From: Amycolatopsis nalaikhensis
Lineage (GTDB): Bacteria; Actinomycetota; Actinomycetes; Mycobacteriales; Pseudonocardiaceae
Length of the DNA stretch: 64,000 bases
Reading direction: 5' to 3'
NCBI RefSeq assembly: GCF_030264295.1
Contig: NZ_CP127173.1
Location: forward strand, 4,409,501-4,473,500
Below the pieces are notes generated by a model. It did not search any database. It saw nothing but the letters and a program-made list of their open reading frames with translations, and had not been told where the DNA came from. A program made the position numbers and the translations under genes. This document shows, piece by piece, positions 32,036 to 41,074 of this stretch (position 1 is the stretch's first letter; the number at the start of each line of letters is the position of its first letter).

Positions 32036-33574
32036 ATGACTACGGAAAGAACCGGCTCGGCGCCGAACGGTGACGCGCTCGACGCCGGGGTGCTCAAAGT
32101 GGCTTCGGTGGTCGTCCTGGGTGCCATCATGGCGATCCTCGACACCACCGTCGTCAACGTCGCCCTGCAGAAGCTGACGATCGAGTTCTCGACGTCGTTC
32201 GACGTCATCCAGTGGGTCGCCACCGGGTACCTGCTCGCGCTCGCCACGGTCATCCCGATCACCGGCTGGGCGTCGGACCGGTTCGGCACCAAGCGGCTCT
32301 ACATGGTCGCGATCGTGCTGTTCCTGGCCGGCTCGATGCTGGCGGGCGCGGCGTGGAACATCGAGACGCTGATCATCTTCCGGGTTTTGCAGGGCTTCGG
32401 CGGCGGCATGCTGATGCCCTGCGGCATGACGATCCTGACCCGCACGGCGGGCCCCCAGCGGCTCGGCCGGGTGATGGCGGTGCTCGGCGTGCCGATGCTG
32501 CTGGGCCCGATCGGCGGCCCGATCCTCGGCGGCTGGCTGGTCGACGCCGTGAGCTGGCGCTGGATCTTCTTCATCAACGTGCCGATCGGCGCGATCACCC
32601 TGCTGCTGGCGTGGCGGCTGCTGCCCGAGGACGCGCCGGAGGCCGCCGAGAAGTTCGACTTCCCGGGCATGCTGATGGTGTCGCCGGGGCTGGCGGCGCT
32701 GATCTTCGGCGTGTCGAAGATCCCGTCCGCGGGCGGGATCGGCGCCGTCGAGGTGTGGCTGCCGGCGCTGGCCGGGCTGGCGCTGCTGGTGGCGTTCGTG
32801 GTGCGCGCGCTGAAGGTGGCGAACCCGCTGGTGGACCTGCGGTTGTTCAAGAACCGCGCGTTCACTGTGGCGATGGTGACGATGTCGCTGTTCTTCGTGG
32901 CGTTCCTCGGCGGGATGATGCTCCTGCCGACGTATTTCCTGCTGGTGCGCGGAGAATCGACGTTGCACGCGGGGCTGTTGCTGGCCCCGCAGGGCTTGGG
33001 CGCGATGGTGACGATGCCGATCGCGGGCAGGCTGGCCGACAAGGTGGGCGCGCGCCGGATCGTGCTGCCGGGCATGGTGCTGCTGGTCGGGTCGATGGCG
33101 GTGCTGACGCAGGTCTCGGCGACGACGCCGTACCCGGTGCTGCTGGCAGCGCTGTTCGTGATGGGGCTCGGCATGGGCTGCACGATGATGCCGATCACGA
33201 CATCGGCCTTGCAGACGCTGCAGCCGAAGGACATGGCCCGAGCCTCGACGGCGACGAACATAGTCCAGCAGACGGCGGGCGCGATCGGTTCGGCGGTGAT
33301 GGCGACGATCCTGGCGGCCCTGCTGGCGGGCAAGTTCGGCGTCCCGACGGCCCAGGGCCAGCTGGCGGCGACGGCGGCGATCTTGAACCCGGCCTCCCAC
33401 GACGCGGCGACGGGCCTGGCGGCGGACGCGTTCTCGACGACGTTCGTGTGGAGCCTGGTGCTGGTGGCGTTGTGCGTGATCCCGGCGTTGTTCTTGCCGA
33501 AGAACCGCCCACCCGCGCCGGCGGTCACCTCCGAGGATGGCGACGAGGTGACCCCGCCGGTGATGGTCCACTAG
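32036..33574 (+). CDS. MFS drug exporter, DHA2 (EmrB/QacA) family
   Basis: A 512-aa inner-membrane proton-driven exporter with 14 predicted helices. Helix 1 carries the DHA2 motif ILDTTVVNVALQKL; motif A follows as GWASDRFGTKRLYM; motif C-like GVPMLLGPIGGPILGGWL lies in helix 5. ATG 32036 has GGGGGAATCTCC upstream. The C-terminal 30 residues are a soluble Pro-rich tail. The substrate is unknown; family members export drugs or metabolites. No regulator gene is adjacent. The region 33575-33850 after it holds no gene, only a terminator. Confidence 0.9.
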   Translation: MTTERTGSAPNGDALDAGVLKVASVVVLGAIMAILDTTVVNVALQKLTIEFSTSFDVIQWVATGYLLALATVIPITGWASDRFGTKRLYMVAIVLFLAGSMLAGAAWNIETLIIFRVLQGFGGGMLMPCGMTILTRTAGPQRLGRVMAVLGVPMLLGPIGGPILGGWLVDAVSWRWIFFINVPIGAITLLLAWRLLPEDAPEAAEKFDFPGMLMVSPGLAALIFGVSKIPSAGGIGAVEVWLPALAGLALLVAFVVRALKVANPLVDLRLFKNRAFTVAMVTMSLFFVAFLGGMMLLPTYFLLVRGESTLHAGLLLAPQGLGAMVTMPIAGRLADKVGARRIVLPGMVLLVGSMAVLTQVSATTPYPVLLAALFVMGLGMGCTMMPITTSALQTLQPKDMARASTATNIVQQTAGAIGSAVMATILAALLAGKFGVPTAQGQLAATAAILNPASHDAATGLAADAFSTTFVWSLVLVALCVIPALFLPKNRPPAPAVTSEDGDEVTPPVMVH

Positions 33575-33802
33575 GTGAGCTCTGGTTCGCCTGGCCGCGC
33601 CCCGGCCGAGTGGCGTGGTGCGGTGGCGAGCCGGGCCCCGCGCGTGGTGCTCCAACCGAGGCCGCGCGGAGACCGCGCCGGGGTGCGGGTCCGGCGTGGA
33701 GCCTGCCTCGCCGCGCGTGAATCGAGCCGCGCGACCCGCGCCGAGCCTGGCCGCGGGCCAATGCTCGCCGCGGCAGGTCTGCGCCAAGCCGCCCGCGACG
33801 CA

Positions 33803-33837
33803 CGAAGGCCGCCACCGGAACCCGGCGGCGGCCTTCG
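33803..33837 (-). terminator. Terminator of the thiolase gene
   Basis: Stem CGAAGGCCGCC / GGCGGCCTTCG (33803-33813 and 33827-33837), just past the thiolase stop at 33851 on the minus strand. It may also serve the MFS gene from the other side. The rest of 33575-33850 shows nothing. Confidence 0.7.
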
Positions 33838-33850
33838 AAACCTCATCCCG

Positions 33851-35071
33851 TCAGGACAGGCGCTCCAGGATCATCGCCATGCCCTGGCCGCCGCCCACGC
33901 ACATCGTCTCCAGGCCGAACTGCTTGTCGTGGTGCTGCAGCGAGTTGATCAGCGTCGACGTGATGCGCGCGCCCGTCATGCCGAACGGGTGGCCCACCGC
34001 GATCGCGCCGCCGTTGACGTTCAGGCGGTCCAGGTCGATGCCCAGGTCCTGGTACGACGGGATCACCTGGGCCGCGAACGCCTCGTTGATCTCGACCAGG
34101 TCGATGTCGCCGATCGACAGGCCCGCCCGCGACAGCGCCTGCTTGGACGCCTCGACCGGGCCGTAACCCATGATCTCCGGCGAAAGGCCCGTCACGCCCG
34201 TCGAGACGATCCGCGCCAGCGGCGTCAGGCCCAGCTCGCGCGCCTTCGTGTCGGACATGACGACCAGTGCCGCCGCGCCGTCGTTCAGGGCGCAGCAGTT
34301 GCCCGCCGTCACCCGGCCGTCCGGGCGGAACACCGGCTTCAGCCCCGCGACGCCCTCCATCGTCACGCCCGCCCGGGGGCCGTCGTCCTTCGAGACGACC
34401 GTGCCGTCCGGCAACGTCACCGGCGTGATGTCCTTGGCCCAGAAGCCGTCCGCGATGGCCTTCTCGGCCAGGTTCTGCGACCGGACGCCGAACTCGTCCA
34501 TCTCCTCGCGCGTGACGCCCTTGAGCCGCGCCAGGTTCTCCGCCGTCTGGCCCATCGCGATGTACACGTCCGGCACCTCGCCGGACTCGCGCGGGTCGGT
34601 CCACGTGTCCGTGCCCGACTCGGCCGTCGCCGCCGTGCGCTTCTCCGCCTCGGCGAACAGCGGGTTGTGCGTGTCGGGCCAGGAGTCCGAGCTGCCCTTC
34701 GCGAACCGCGACACCGTCTCGACGCCCGCCGAGATGAAGACGTCGCCCTCACCGGCCTTGATCGCGTGGAACGCCATCCGGGTCGTCTGCAAGCTGGACG
34801 AGCAGTAGCGCGTGATGGTGCAGCCGGGCAGGTGGTCGTAGCCGAGCTCGACGGCCACCGCGCGGCCCATGTTGAACCCGGACTCGCCGCCGGGCAGGCC
34901 GCAGCCCAGCATCAGGTCGTCGATGTCGGCGGGGTCGAGCTGCGGCACCTTGGCCAAGGCCGCCTGGACCATCTGCACGGTGAGGTCGTCGGGCCGCATG
35001 CCGACCAGCGAGCCCTTCCCGGCGCGGCCGATCGGCGAGCGAGCTGTGGAGACGATGACAGCTTCAGGCAT
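33851..35071 (-). CDS. Acetyl-CoA C-acyltransferase (thiolase)
   Basis: A 406-aa thiolase, normal length. ATG 35071 gives MPEAVIVSTARSPIGRAGKG, the typical start; the frame extends further up without support. The nucleophilic Cys is in GCTITRYCSSSLQTTRMAF (near residue 91), the His in IAVGHPFGMTGARI (near 358) and the general-base Cys in ETMCVGGGQGMAMI (near 390). It condenses or cleaves acyl-CoA in fatty-acid degradation or acetoacetyl-CoA synthesis. It stands alone between a terminator and the divergent IclR gene, which could regulate it. Confidence 0.94.
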   Translation of the reverse strand: MPEAVIVSTARSPIGRAGKGSLVGMRPDDLTVQMVQAALAKVPQLDPADIDDLMLGCGLPGGESGFNMGRAVAVELGYDHLPGCTITRYCSSSLQTTRMAFHAIKAGEGDVFISAGVETVSRFAKGSSDSWPDTHNPLFAEAEKRTAATAESGTDTWTDPRESGEVPDVYIAMGQTAENLARLKGVTREEMDEFGVRSQNLAEKAIADGFWAKDITPVTLPDGTVVSKDDGPRAGVTMEGVAGLKPVFRPDGRVTAGNCCALNDGAAALVVMSDTKARELGLTPLARIVSTGVTGLSPEIMGYGPVEASKQALSRAGLSIGDIDLVEINEAFAAQVIPSYQDLGIDLDRLNVNGGAIAVGHPFGMTGARITSTLINSLQHHDKQFGLETMCVGGGQGMAMILERLS

Positions 35072-35226
35072 GGCGTGACACATCCTCGTATCGCGAGCTA
35101 AGCGGTTGCTCACCATACTGCCGCTTCCGGCGGCGAGGAGAAAGCCGAAGCCGGTGTGAGGTTCACCCGGGCGGGGAGGTACGCAAACCGCACCCGGCCG
35201 CATCGGTACCCCGGGAGGGGAGTCCG

Positions 35227-35931
35227 ATGGACGACGGAGAACACCGCGGCCGCGGCGTGCTGGAAGGGGCGTTCCGCCTGCTCGACGCGCTCTCGCGGGC
35301 GCCGGGCGGCAGCGGGCTGTCCGAGGTGGCCAGGGCGACCGGCCTGCCGAAACCCACCGCCTACCGGCTGCTCGAACAGCTCGTGGCGCTCGGCGCGGCG
35401 CAACGCCACGACCAGCGGTACTACGTCGGGCCGTCGCTCGCCCGGCTGGGCCGGGCCTGGCAGCCGGATCCGGGGCTGCGGCAGGCGGCGCTCGAGCCGG
35501 CGCGCGAACTGGCGACGCTCACCCGCACGACGGTCGCCGTGACCGTCCTGCACGACGACCGCGTCCGGGTGGTGGCGGGCTCCCGGTCCGGCGGCACCGG
35601 CCTCCCGCGGATGCGCATGGAGGACGTCGTCCCGGCGGCGACGGCGGCTGGGCGGGTGCTGCTCGCCGGCACCCGGGGGACGCACGACGAGGTCGTGGCC
35701 CGCGTCGGCGGCCCGTGGCTCGCCCGGCGGCACCCGGACGGCGTGCGGTGCCTCGCGGCCCCCGTCTGGCACGCGGACGGCGCGTTCGCCGGTTCGATCA
35801 GCGCGGTCGTGGCCACCCCGACAGCCCCGGCCGGGCTCGGCGAGCTCGTCCTGCGGGCGTCCCGCCGGATCACCCGGCGGCTGCCCGTGTCCGAGCGGTT
35901 CGTTGAGCGAGACGAGCGCTTCTCCCGGTGA
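35227..35931 (+). CDS. IclR family transcriptional regulator
   Basis: A 234-aa regulator. An N-terminal winged helix (about residues 8-70: LEGAFRLLDALSRAPGG, LSEVARATGLPKPTAYRLL) leads to the GAF-like IclR effector domain (AVTVLHDDRVRVVAGSRSG, AATAAGRVLLAGTRG, RCLAAPVWHADGAFAGSIS). ATG 35227 follows GGGAGGGGAG. IclR proteins bind small metabolites and usually repress degradative genes. It is divergent from the thiolase gene, 155 bp apart, and that intergenic region is its most likely target. It is slightly short at the C-terminus compared with classical members. Confidence 0.87.
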   Translation: MDDGEHRGRGVLEGAFRLLDALSRAPGGSGLSEVARATGLPKPTAYRLLEQLVALGAAQRHDQRYYVGPSLARLGRAWQPDPGLRQAALEPARELATLTRTTVAVTVLHDDRVRVVAGSRSGGTGLPRMRMEDVVPAATAAGRVLLAGTRGTHDEVVARVGGPWLARRHPDGVRCLAAPVWHADGAFAGSISAVVATPTAPAGLGELVLRASRRITRRLPVSERFVERDERFSR

Positions 35932-35983
35932 CCCAGCCGCCAGAGAATCCGGGTGAACGGAACGTCGAGGAAAGGGGAGTCCG

Positions 35984-36484
35984 ATGCCGGAAAACACGAT
36001 GACCTGGAACGTTTCCATCCGGTCGGCCAATTTCCCGAAGAGGTACGTCCGCCACCGCGACTTCCTGGTCTACCTCGACGAGGTTTCGTCGGGCGAGGGC
36101 CTGCCCGCGAAGGACGCCAGCTTCAAGGTGGTCCCCGGCCTCGCCGACACCAGGCTGGTCTCGTTCACGCCGGTCACCTGGAGCGGCTACGACTTCACCG
36201 GCTTCTACCTGCGGCACCAGGACTTCCGCCTGAAGCTGGACAAGTACACCGACGGGGACCGGCAGTTCGCCGAAGACGCCACGTTCGAACTCGTGCCGTC
36301 GGTCGGCGCCGCGCCCGGCGCGGGCTCGCTCTACCACACGGCGATCCGCGCCTACAACCTCGCCGACCACTACCTCCGTCACGCGAACTACGAGCTGTGG
36401 CTCGGCCCGTACGAGTCGAACCGGCAGTTCTGGGAGGACTCCTCCTTCGACCTGACCGGCGAATTGGCGATCAAGCTCATGTGA
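35984..36484 (+). CDS. Stand-alone AbfB/CBM42-like beta-trefoil protein
   Basis: A 166-aa protein made of repeated AbfB (arabinose-binding, CBM42) units: IRSANFPKRYVRHRDFLVYL, then GYDFTGFYLRHQDFRLKL, and AYNLADHYLRHANYELWL. Each keeps the x-RH-x-(D/N)(F/Y) core that makes one lobe of the beta-trefoil, and each is followed by an acidic DASF, DATF or DSSF strand. No catalytic domain and no signal peptide are present. In arabinofuranosidases this fold binds arabinoxylan side chains. Here it may be cytoplasmic or leave by a non-classical route. ATG 35984 follows AGGGGAG. Confidence 0.82.
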   Translation: MPENTMTWNVSIRSANFPKRYVRHRDFLVYLDEVSSGEGLPAKDASFKVVPGLADTRLVSFTPVTWSGYDFTGFYLRHQDFRLKLDKYTDGDRQFAEDATFELVPSVGAAPGAGSLYHTAIRAYNLADHYLRHANYELWLGPYESNRQFWEDSSFDLTGELAIKLM

Positions 36485-36511
36485 CGGACGCCCCGTGGCA
36501 GGATCACCCGG

Positions 36512-37456
36512 GTGGGGAACGAGCCGGCGCGGGTGCTGCGGACCAGGACGATCCTGCTGTGGGGAGCCGGGCTCCTCGTCGTGGCCGCGCTCGCCGCGAC
36601 GCTGCTGCTGAGCCTGCTCGGCGGCGGCCGTCCCGAGGACTCCGCGCGGCTCGACGCCCTGCGGACCGCCGCCAGCATCGTCGTCGGGACCGGCGGGGCC
36701 GCCGCGCTGCTGCTCGCCGCGCGGCGGCAGCGTTCGGCCGAGCTGGACCTCGCGCAGAAGGACCACGACGCCACCGAGCGCCGGATCACCGAGATGTACG
36801 GCAAGGCCGCCGACCAGCTCGGCAGCGACAAGGCGCCGGTGCGGCTCGCCGGGCTGTACGCGCTGGAACGGCTCGCCGCCGGGCACCCGGAACACCGGCA
36901 GACCATCGTCAACGTCTTCTGCGCGTACCTGCGGATGCCCTTCAACCCCAAGAAGGACGAAGAAGAACTGCAGGTCCGCAAGGCCGCGCAGCGCATCCTC
37001 ATGCTGCACCTGCGGCCCGGCTCCGCGGAGACGCCGAGCGGCGACTTCTGGGTGGACACCGACCTGGACTTCTCCGAGGCGACGCTGGTCGGGCTGAACC
37101 TCACGCACTGCGTCATCCGCTCGATCGTCTGCTACAACACGCGGTTCCAGGAACTGGCGTCCTTCCGCGGCACCGAATTCCGCACCAAAGCGGACTTCAA
37201 CCGGGCCCGATTCGAAGGTCGCGTCGATTTCCGCGGCACCGTTTTCGGCGGCGACCGCGACAGCTTCAACGGCGCCTTCTTCGCGGACGCGGCGGATTTC
37301 GGCCGGAAGTCGGCGGCCCGGCTCGCCGGGGCGACGGCGAAGCCGGGATCACCGCGGACCTGGCCGCCCGGCTGGGAAGAACAGCCGATGAACGACGGGA
37401 CGGACCGCGTGCAATTGACACGAAAGGACGATCCGGGGCAACCGGAAGGCCGTTAG
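36512..37456 (+). CDS. Membrane protein with pentapeptide-like repeats
   Basis: A 314-aa protein. Two N-terminal membrane helices (TILLWGAGLLVVAALAATLL and the AASIVVGTGGAAALLLAA stretch) are followed by a cytoplasmic helical segment (AQKDHDATERRITEMYGKAA, RLAGLYALERLAAGHPEHRQ). The second half has pentapeptide-like A/F-x-(F/L)-x-x units: LDFSEATLVGLNLTHCVIRS, then FRGTEFRTKADFNRARFEGR. This plan is widespread in actinobacteria and its function is unknown. GTG 36512 is 28 bp after the AbfB gene, so they may share a transcript. The C-terminus is polar and low-complexity. Confidence 0.75.
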   Translation: MGNEPARVLRTRTILLWGAGLLVVAALAATLLLSLLGGGRPEDSARLDALRTAASIVVGTGGAAALLLAARRQRSAELDLAQKDHDATERRITEMYGKAADQLGSDKAPVRLAGLYALERLAAGHPEHRQTIVNVFCAYLRMPFNPKKDEEELQVRKAAQRILMLHLRPGSAETPSGDFWVDTDLDFSEATLVGLNLTHCVIRSIVCYNTRFQELASFRGTEFRTKADFNRARFEGRVDFRGTVFGGDRDSFNGAFFADAADFGRKSAARLAGATAKPGSPRTWPPGWEEQPMNDGTDRVQLTRKDDPGQPEGR

Positions 37457-37509
37457 GATCGTCCCATCAAGGCAAGTCGCCATTCCACGAATCGGGAGGT
37501 GAACTGGCG

Positions 37510-37671
37510 ATGGTATTCGGATGGGCCGCCTGCCGGGCGTCCCTGCTCCTGCGGACGGGGTGCCGGAACTCGACCGGCGCCGGGTGGAACCTCCGGGACG
37601 GGATGACGGCTCAGCGTGCCGCGGCCCTCGGGCCGCAACCGGTGCGGACGCGCGGCTTGGTGGCCGCCTGA
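37510..37671 (+). CDS. Possible 53-aa small protein
   Basis: ATG 37510 follows GGGAGG ten bases upstream and opens a 53-codon frame with normal high third-position GC. The product (MVFGWAACRASLLLRTGCRN start) has no recognised domain. The rest of the gap 37457-37801 shows nothing. It could be a chance frame; the ribosome site is the main support. Confidence 0.35.
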   Translation: MVFGWAACRASLLLRTGCRNSTGAGWNLRDGMTAQRAAALGPQPVRTRGLVAA

Positions 37672-37801
37672 CGGTCCGCGCCGGGCGGTCCGACCTCGCG
37701 GTCGCCGCCCGCCATGCCCGACGCGCACCCGGGGGGCCCGCCCGGGCCCGGTCGCGAGCGGAGTGGACAACGCCACCGGTCGGCCGTTTAGGCTGGTGGT
37801 C

Positions 37802-39172
37802 GTGGAGTACGCAGAGCACATCGCAGACCTCGTGGGCAACACCCCGCTGGTCAAGCTGAACTCGTTGACCAAGGGGCTGAAGCCGCTCGTGCTGGCCAAG
37901 GTCGAGTACCTGAACCCGGGTGGCTCGGTCAAGGACCGCATCGCGCTGCGCATGATCGAGGCCGCCGAGGCCTCCGGCGAGCTGCGCCCGGGCGGCACGA
38001 TCGTCGAGCCGACGTCCGGCAACACCGGCGTCGGGCTGGCCATGGTCGCCCAGCGCAAGGGCTACCAGTGCGTGTTCGTCTGCCCGGACAAGGTCAGCGA
38101 GGACAAGCGCAACGTGCTCAAGGCGTACGGCGCCCGCGTCGTGGTCTGCCCGACCGCGGTGCCGCCGGAGCACCCGGACTCCTACTACAACGTCTCCGAC
38201 CGCCTGGTCCGCGAGATCGACGGCGCCTGGAAGCCCAACCAGTACGCCAACCCGCAGAACCCGGAGAGCCACTACCACTCGACCGGCCCCGAGCTGTGGA
38301 AGCAGACCGACGGGAAGATCACCCACTTCGTCGCGGGCGTCGGCACCGGCGGCACGATCTCCGGCACCGGCAAGTACCTCAAGGAGGTCAGCGACGGCCG
38401 CGTCCTGGTCGTCGGCGCGGATCCGGAGGGCTCGGTCTACTCCGGCGGCAGCGGGCGGCCGTACCTGGTCGAAGGCGTCGGCGAGGACTTCTGGCCGGAC
38501 ACCTACGACCGGAACATCGCCGACGAGATCATCCCGATCTCCGACGCCGACTCGTTCCAGATCACCCGGCGGCTCGCGCTCGAGGAGGGCCTGCTGGTCG
38601 GCGGCTCCTGCGGGATGGCCGTCGCCGCCGCGCTGAAGCTCGCCGAGCGGCTCACCGAGGACGACGTCGTGGTCGTGCTGCTGCCCGACGGCGGCCGCGG
38701 CTACCTGACGAAGGTCTTCAACGACACCTGGATGTCCTCCTACGGCTTCCTGCCGCCCGACTCCTCGGGCGCGACGGTCGCCGACGTGCTCACCAAGAAG
38801 AGCGGCTCGCTGCCGAACCTGGTGCACTCGCACCCGAACGAGACGGTCGCCGAGGCCATCGCGATCCTCTCCGAGTTCGGCGTCAGCCAGATGCCCGTGG
38901 TCAGCGCGGAGCCGCCGGTGATGGCCGCCGAGGTCGTCGGCGCGGTCAACGAGCGCGACCTGCTCGACGCCCTGTTCACCGGCAAGGCGCAGCTGGCCGA
39001 CCGGCTCGACCGGCACATGTCGCCGCCGCTGCCGACCATCGGCGGCGGCGAGCAGGTGAGCTCGGCGATGACCGCGCTGGAGAGCGCCGACGGCGCGCTC
39101 GTGCTGGTCGACGGCAAGCCCGCCGGCGTCGTCACCCGGCACGACCTGCTCGGCTTCCTGGCCGGCCGGTGA
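37802..39172 (+). CDS. Cystathionine beta-synthase
   Basis: A 456-aa PLP enzyme joining serine and homocysteine to cystathionine, the first step of reverse transsulfuration. The PLP Lys is in NPGGSVKDRIALRM (near residue 42), the phosphate loop is GVGTGGTISGTGKYL, and the substrate loop is EPTSGNTGVGLAMV. Two C-terminal CBS domains (about residues 335-456: HSHPNETVAEAIAILSEFGV, AGVVTRHDLLGFL) follow, as in mycobacterial enzymes and unlike plain cysteine synthases. GTG 37802 is preceded by other GTG codons, so the exact start may shift by a few residues. The partner gamma-lyase is at 42379. Confidence 0.93.
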   Translation: MEYAEHIADLVGNTPLVKLNSLTKGLKPLVLAKVEYLNPGGSVKDRIALRMIEAAEASGELRPGGTIVEPTSGNTGVGLAMVAQRKGYQCVFVCPDKVSEDKRNVLKAYGARVVVCPTAVPPEHPDSYYNVSDRLVREIDGAWKPNQYANPQNPESHYHSTGPELWKQTDGKITHFVAGVGTGGTISGTGKYLKEVSDGRVLVVGADPEGSVYSGGSGRPYLVEGVGEDFWPDTYDRNIADEIIPISDADSFQITRRLALEEGLLVGGSCGMAVAAALKLAERLTEDDVVVVLLPDGGRGYLTKVFNDTWMSSYGFLPPDSSGATVADVLTKKSGSLPNLVHSHPNETVAEAIAILSEFGVSQMPVVSAEPPVMAAEVVGAVNERDLLDALFTGKAQLADRLDRHMSPPLPTIGGGEQVSSAMTALESADGALVLVDGKPAGVVTRHDLLGFLAGR

Positions 39173-39202
39173 ACAAGGCCTGAGAAGAGGCTTAATCGGT
39201 GG

Positions 39203-39236
39203 ACCCGGCAGGGGCGTTACGAGCGCCCTGCCGGGT
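39203..39236 (+). terminator. Hairpin terminator after cystathionine beta-synthase
   Basis: Eleven-bp stem ACCCGGCAGGG / CCCTGCCGGGT around an inner GCG...CGC segment, with no T-tract. It lies between the beta-synthase stop and the next gene. Confidence 0.65.
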
Positions 39237-39300
39237 GATCCGATAGCGTGGGCGCGAGTAGAACACTTTCGCGTCATCGTCAAGGGGGTTCAAGACCCAC

Positions 39301-40824
39301 ATGAGTGCACCGCAGCCACCGAACCAGCCGTGGGGTGGCGGCCAGCCACCTCAGGGTCCGCCGAGTGGCCCCCAGCCGCAGCAGGACAACCCGTTCGGCA
39401 GCCCGGAACCGACGCAGGTCGTGCAGCCGGCCCAGCCGCAGCAGGGCGGGTCCCCGTTCGGGGACACGCCGGAGCCGACCCAGGTCGTCCAGCCGGCCCA
39501 GCCGGGTGACGGCGGGGCGGGCGCGACCCAGGTGGTCCCGCCGGTCGACGCGAACGCGACCCAGATGGTGAACCCGGTCGGCGGCGGCGACGCCCCGGTC
39601 GCGGACTCCACGCAGCTGGTCCCGCCGGGCTCCCAGCCGCCGGCGATCCCGTACACCCCGCCGCCGAGCGCGGCCGACAACCCGGCCGCGGCGTTCGGCC
39701 AGCAGCCGGGCGGCTTCGGCCAGCAGCCGGGCCAGCAGGGTGGTTTCGGCCAGCAGCCCGGTGGCTTCGGCCAGCCGGGTCAGCCTGGCCAGCCGGGTCA
39801 GCCCGGTCAGCAGCAGGGCTTCGGGGGTCCGCAGGGCTTCGGCGGCCCCCAGCAGCCCGGCTTCGGCGGTCAGCCGCCGCAGTTCGGCGCGCCCGCGCAG
39901 GGTGGCGGCAACAACGGCCTGTTCGGCTACATCGCCGGTGGGCTCGCGGCGGTCTTCGCGCTCGTGGCGTTGATCTACACGTTCGTCTACATCGGCGACG
40001 TCAGTGACTACTCGAAGGAGCTCGAGGGCGCGCCGAGCCAGGAAGCGCTCGACAAGTTCCTGGAGCAGGCGGGCACGGCCGGGTCGGGCACGCTGTGGTT
40101 CTACGTGATCATGCTCCTGATCTTCAGCCTGGTGGCGCTGGCGGCCGGCGTCGGACTGGCGCTCGCCGGGAAGCTGCCGGCGTCGCTGAAGAAGATCGTG
40201 CCGATCGCCGTCGCCGCGGGTGGCGCGCTGGTCACGCTGTTCTCGATCCTGCTGGTCGTCGGGACCACCCCGAACGACGCCTTCCTGCAGCAGCTCAAGG
40301 GCCTCGGCGCGGACATCGAGAACGCCACGGGCATCGGCATCCCGCCGATGATCTTCGGCATCCTGATCCTGATCATCGGCGTGCTCGGGCTCATCCCGGC
40401 GACGCAGCAGTTCGTCGGCCTCGGTGGCGGCGGCGCGGCACCGGCCGGTCCGCAGGGCTTCGGTGGTCCGCAGGGCTTCGGCGGCCCGCAGGGTTTCGGT
40501 GGTCCGCAGCAGCAGCAGCCGGGCCAGTACGGCCAGCCGCAGCAGGGCTTCGGCCAGCCGCAGCAGGGGTACGGCCCGCCGCCGGGCTACGGCCAGCCGG
40601 GCGGCCCCAACCCGTCCAGCGGCGGGTTCCCGCAGCCGTCGAGCGGGGGCTTCCCGCAGCCGGGTCAGCCGCCGCAGCAGGGCGGGTTCGGGCAGCCGGG
40701 CCAGCCGCCGCAGGGCTACCCGCAGCAGCCGCCGCACGGCTACGGCCAGCCGCCGGGTCAGCAGGGCCCGCCGAGCGGCGGGTTCGGCCAGCCCGGCCAG
40801 CCGCCGCAGCAGCAACAGTGGTGA
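39301..40824 (+). CDS. Four-helix membrane protein with long Gln/Pro/Gly-rich arms
   Basis: A 507-aa protein. Residues 1-205 are low-complexity and contain TQVV, TQVV, TQVV, TQMV and TQLV (an acidic or Ala residue before each Thr in several). A hydrophobic core of about 170 residues follows with four helices (LFGYIAGGLAAVFALVALIY, LWFYVIMLLIFSLVALAAGV, IVPIAVAAGGALVTLFSILL, PMIFGILILIIGVLGLIPA). The last 130 residues are again Gln/Pro/Gly/Tyr-rich (GFGGPQ and GQPPQ repeats). No enzyme motif is seen. The TQ[VML]V spacing recalls substrates of Ser/Thr kinases read by FHA domains, but this is only a guess. Confidence 0.7.
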   Translation: MSAPQPPNQPWGGGQPPQGPPSGPQPQQDNPFGSPEPTQVVQPAQPQQGGSPFGDTPEPTQVVQPAQPGDGGAGATQVVPPVDANATQMVNPVGGGDAPVADSTQLVPPGSQPPAIPYTPPPSAADNPAAAFGQQPGGFGQQPGQQGGFGQQPGGFGQPGQPGQPGQPGQQQGFGGPQGFGGPQQPGFGGQPPQFGAPAQGGGNNGLFGYIAGGLAAVFALVALIYTFVYIGDVSDYSKELEGAPSQEALDKFLEQAGTAGSGTLWFYVIMLLIFSLVALAAGVGLALAGKLPASLKKIVPIAVAAGGALVTLFSILLVVGTTPNDAFLQQLKGLGADIENATGIGIPPMIFGILILIIGVLGLIPATQQFVGLGGGGAAPAGPQGFGGPQGFGGPQGFGGPQQQQPGQYGQPQQGFGQPQQGYGPPPGYGQPGGPNPSSGGFPQPSSGGFPQPGQPPQQGGFGQPGQPPQGYPQQPPHGYGQPPGQQGPPSGGFGQPGQPPQQQQW

Positions 40825-40837
40825 ACTAGTACACATC

Positions 40838-40874
40838 AGCGTGCCCCGGAGCCGATTCGGTTCCGGGGCACGCT
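40838..40874 (+). terminator. Intrinsic terminator after the Gln/Pro-rich membrane protein gene
   Basis: Thirteen-bp perfect stem AGCGTGCCCCGGA / TCCGGGGCACGCT with an 11-nt loop, then GCATTTAT. No gene is seen between here and 41074. Confidence 0.85.
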
Positions 40875-41074
40875 GCATTTATAGCCGAATTCGCAATTGT
40901 CCGAATAGGACAAAGAGTGCCGCGGCGATCTGTGACGGGATTTCTGCCGCTACCGCACAATAATGATCTTGGGTTCCGCCGTCCGGCCGAATTCCGTCTC
41001 GTTTTCGGACCACCCCGCCAATTCCGGTCTATGGTGAGCGCCGTCGTCTCGCGCTAACCGCCGATGGGGGAGCT

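Noticed and set aside
37457..37801. Riboswitch or S-box before cystathionine beta-synthase
   Set aside because: I looked for a multi-stem conserved leader and saw none; only a small reading frame is supported.
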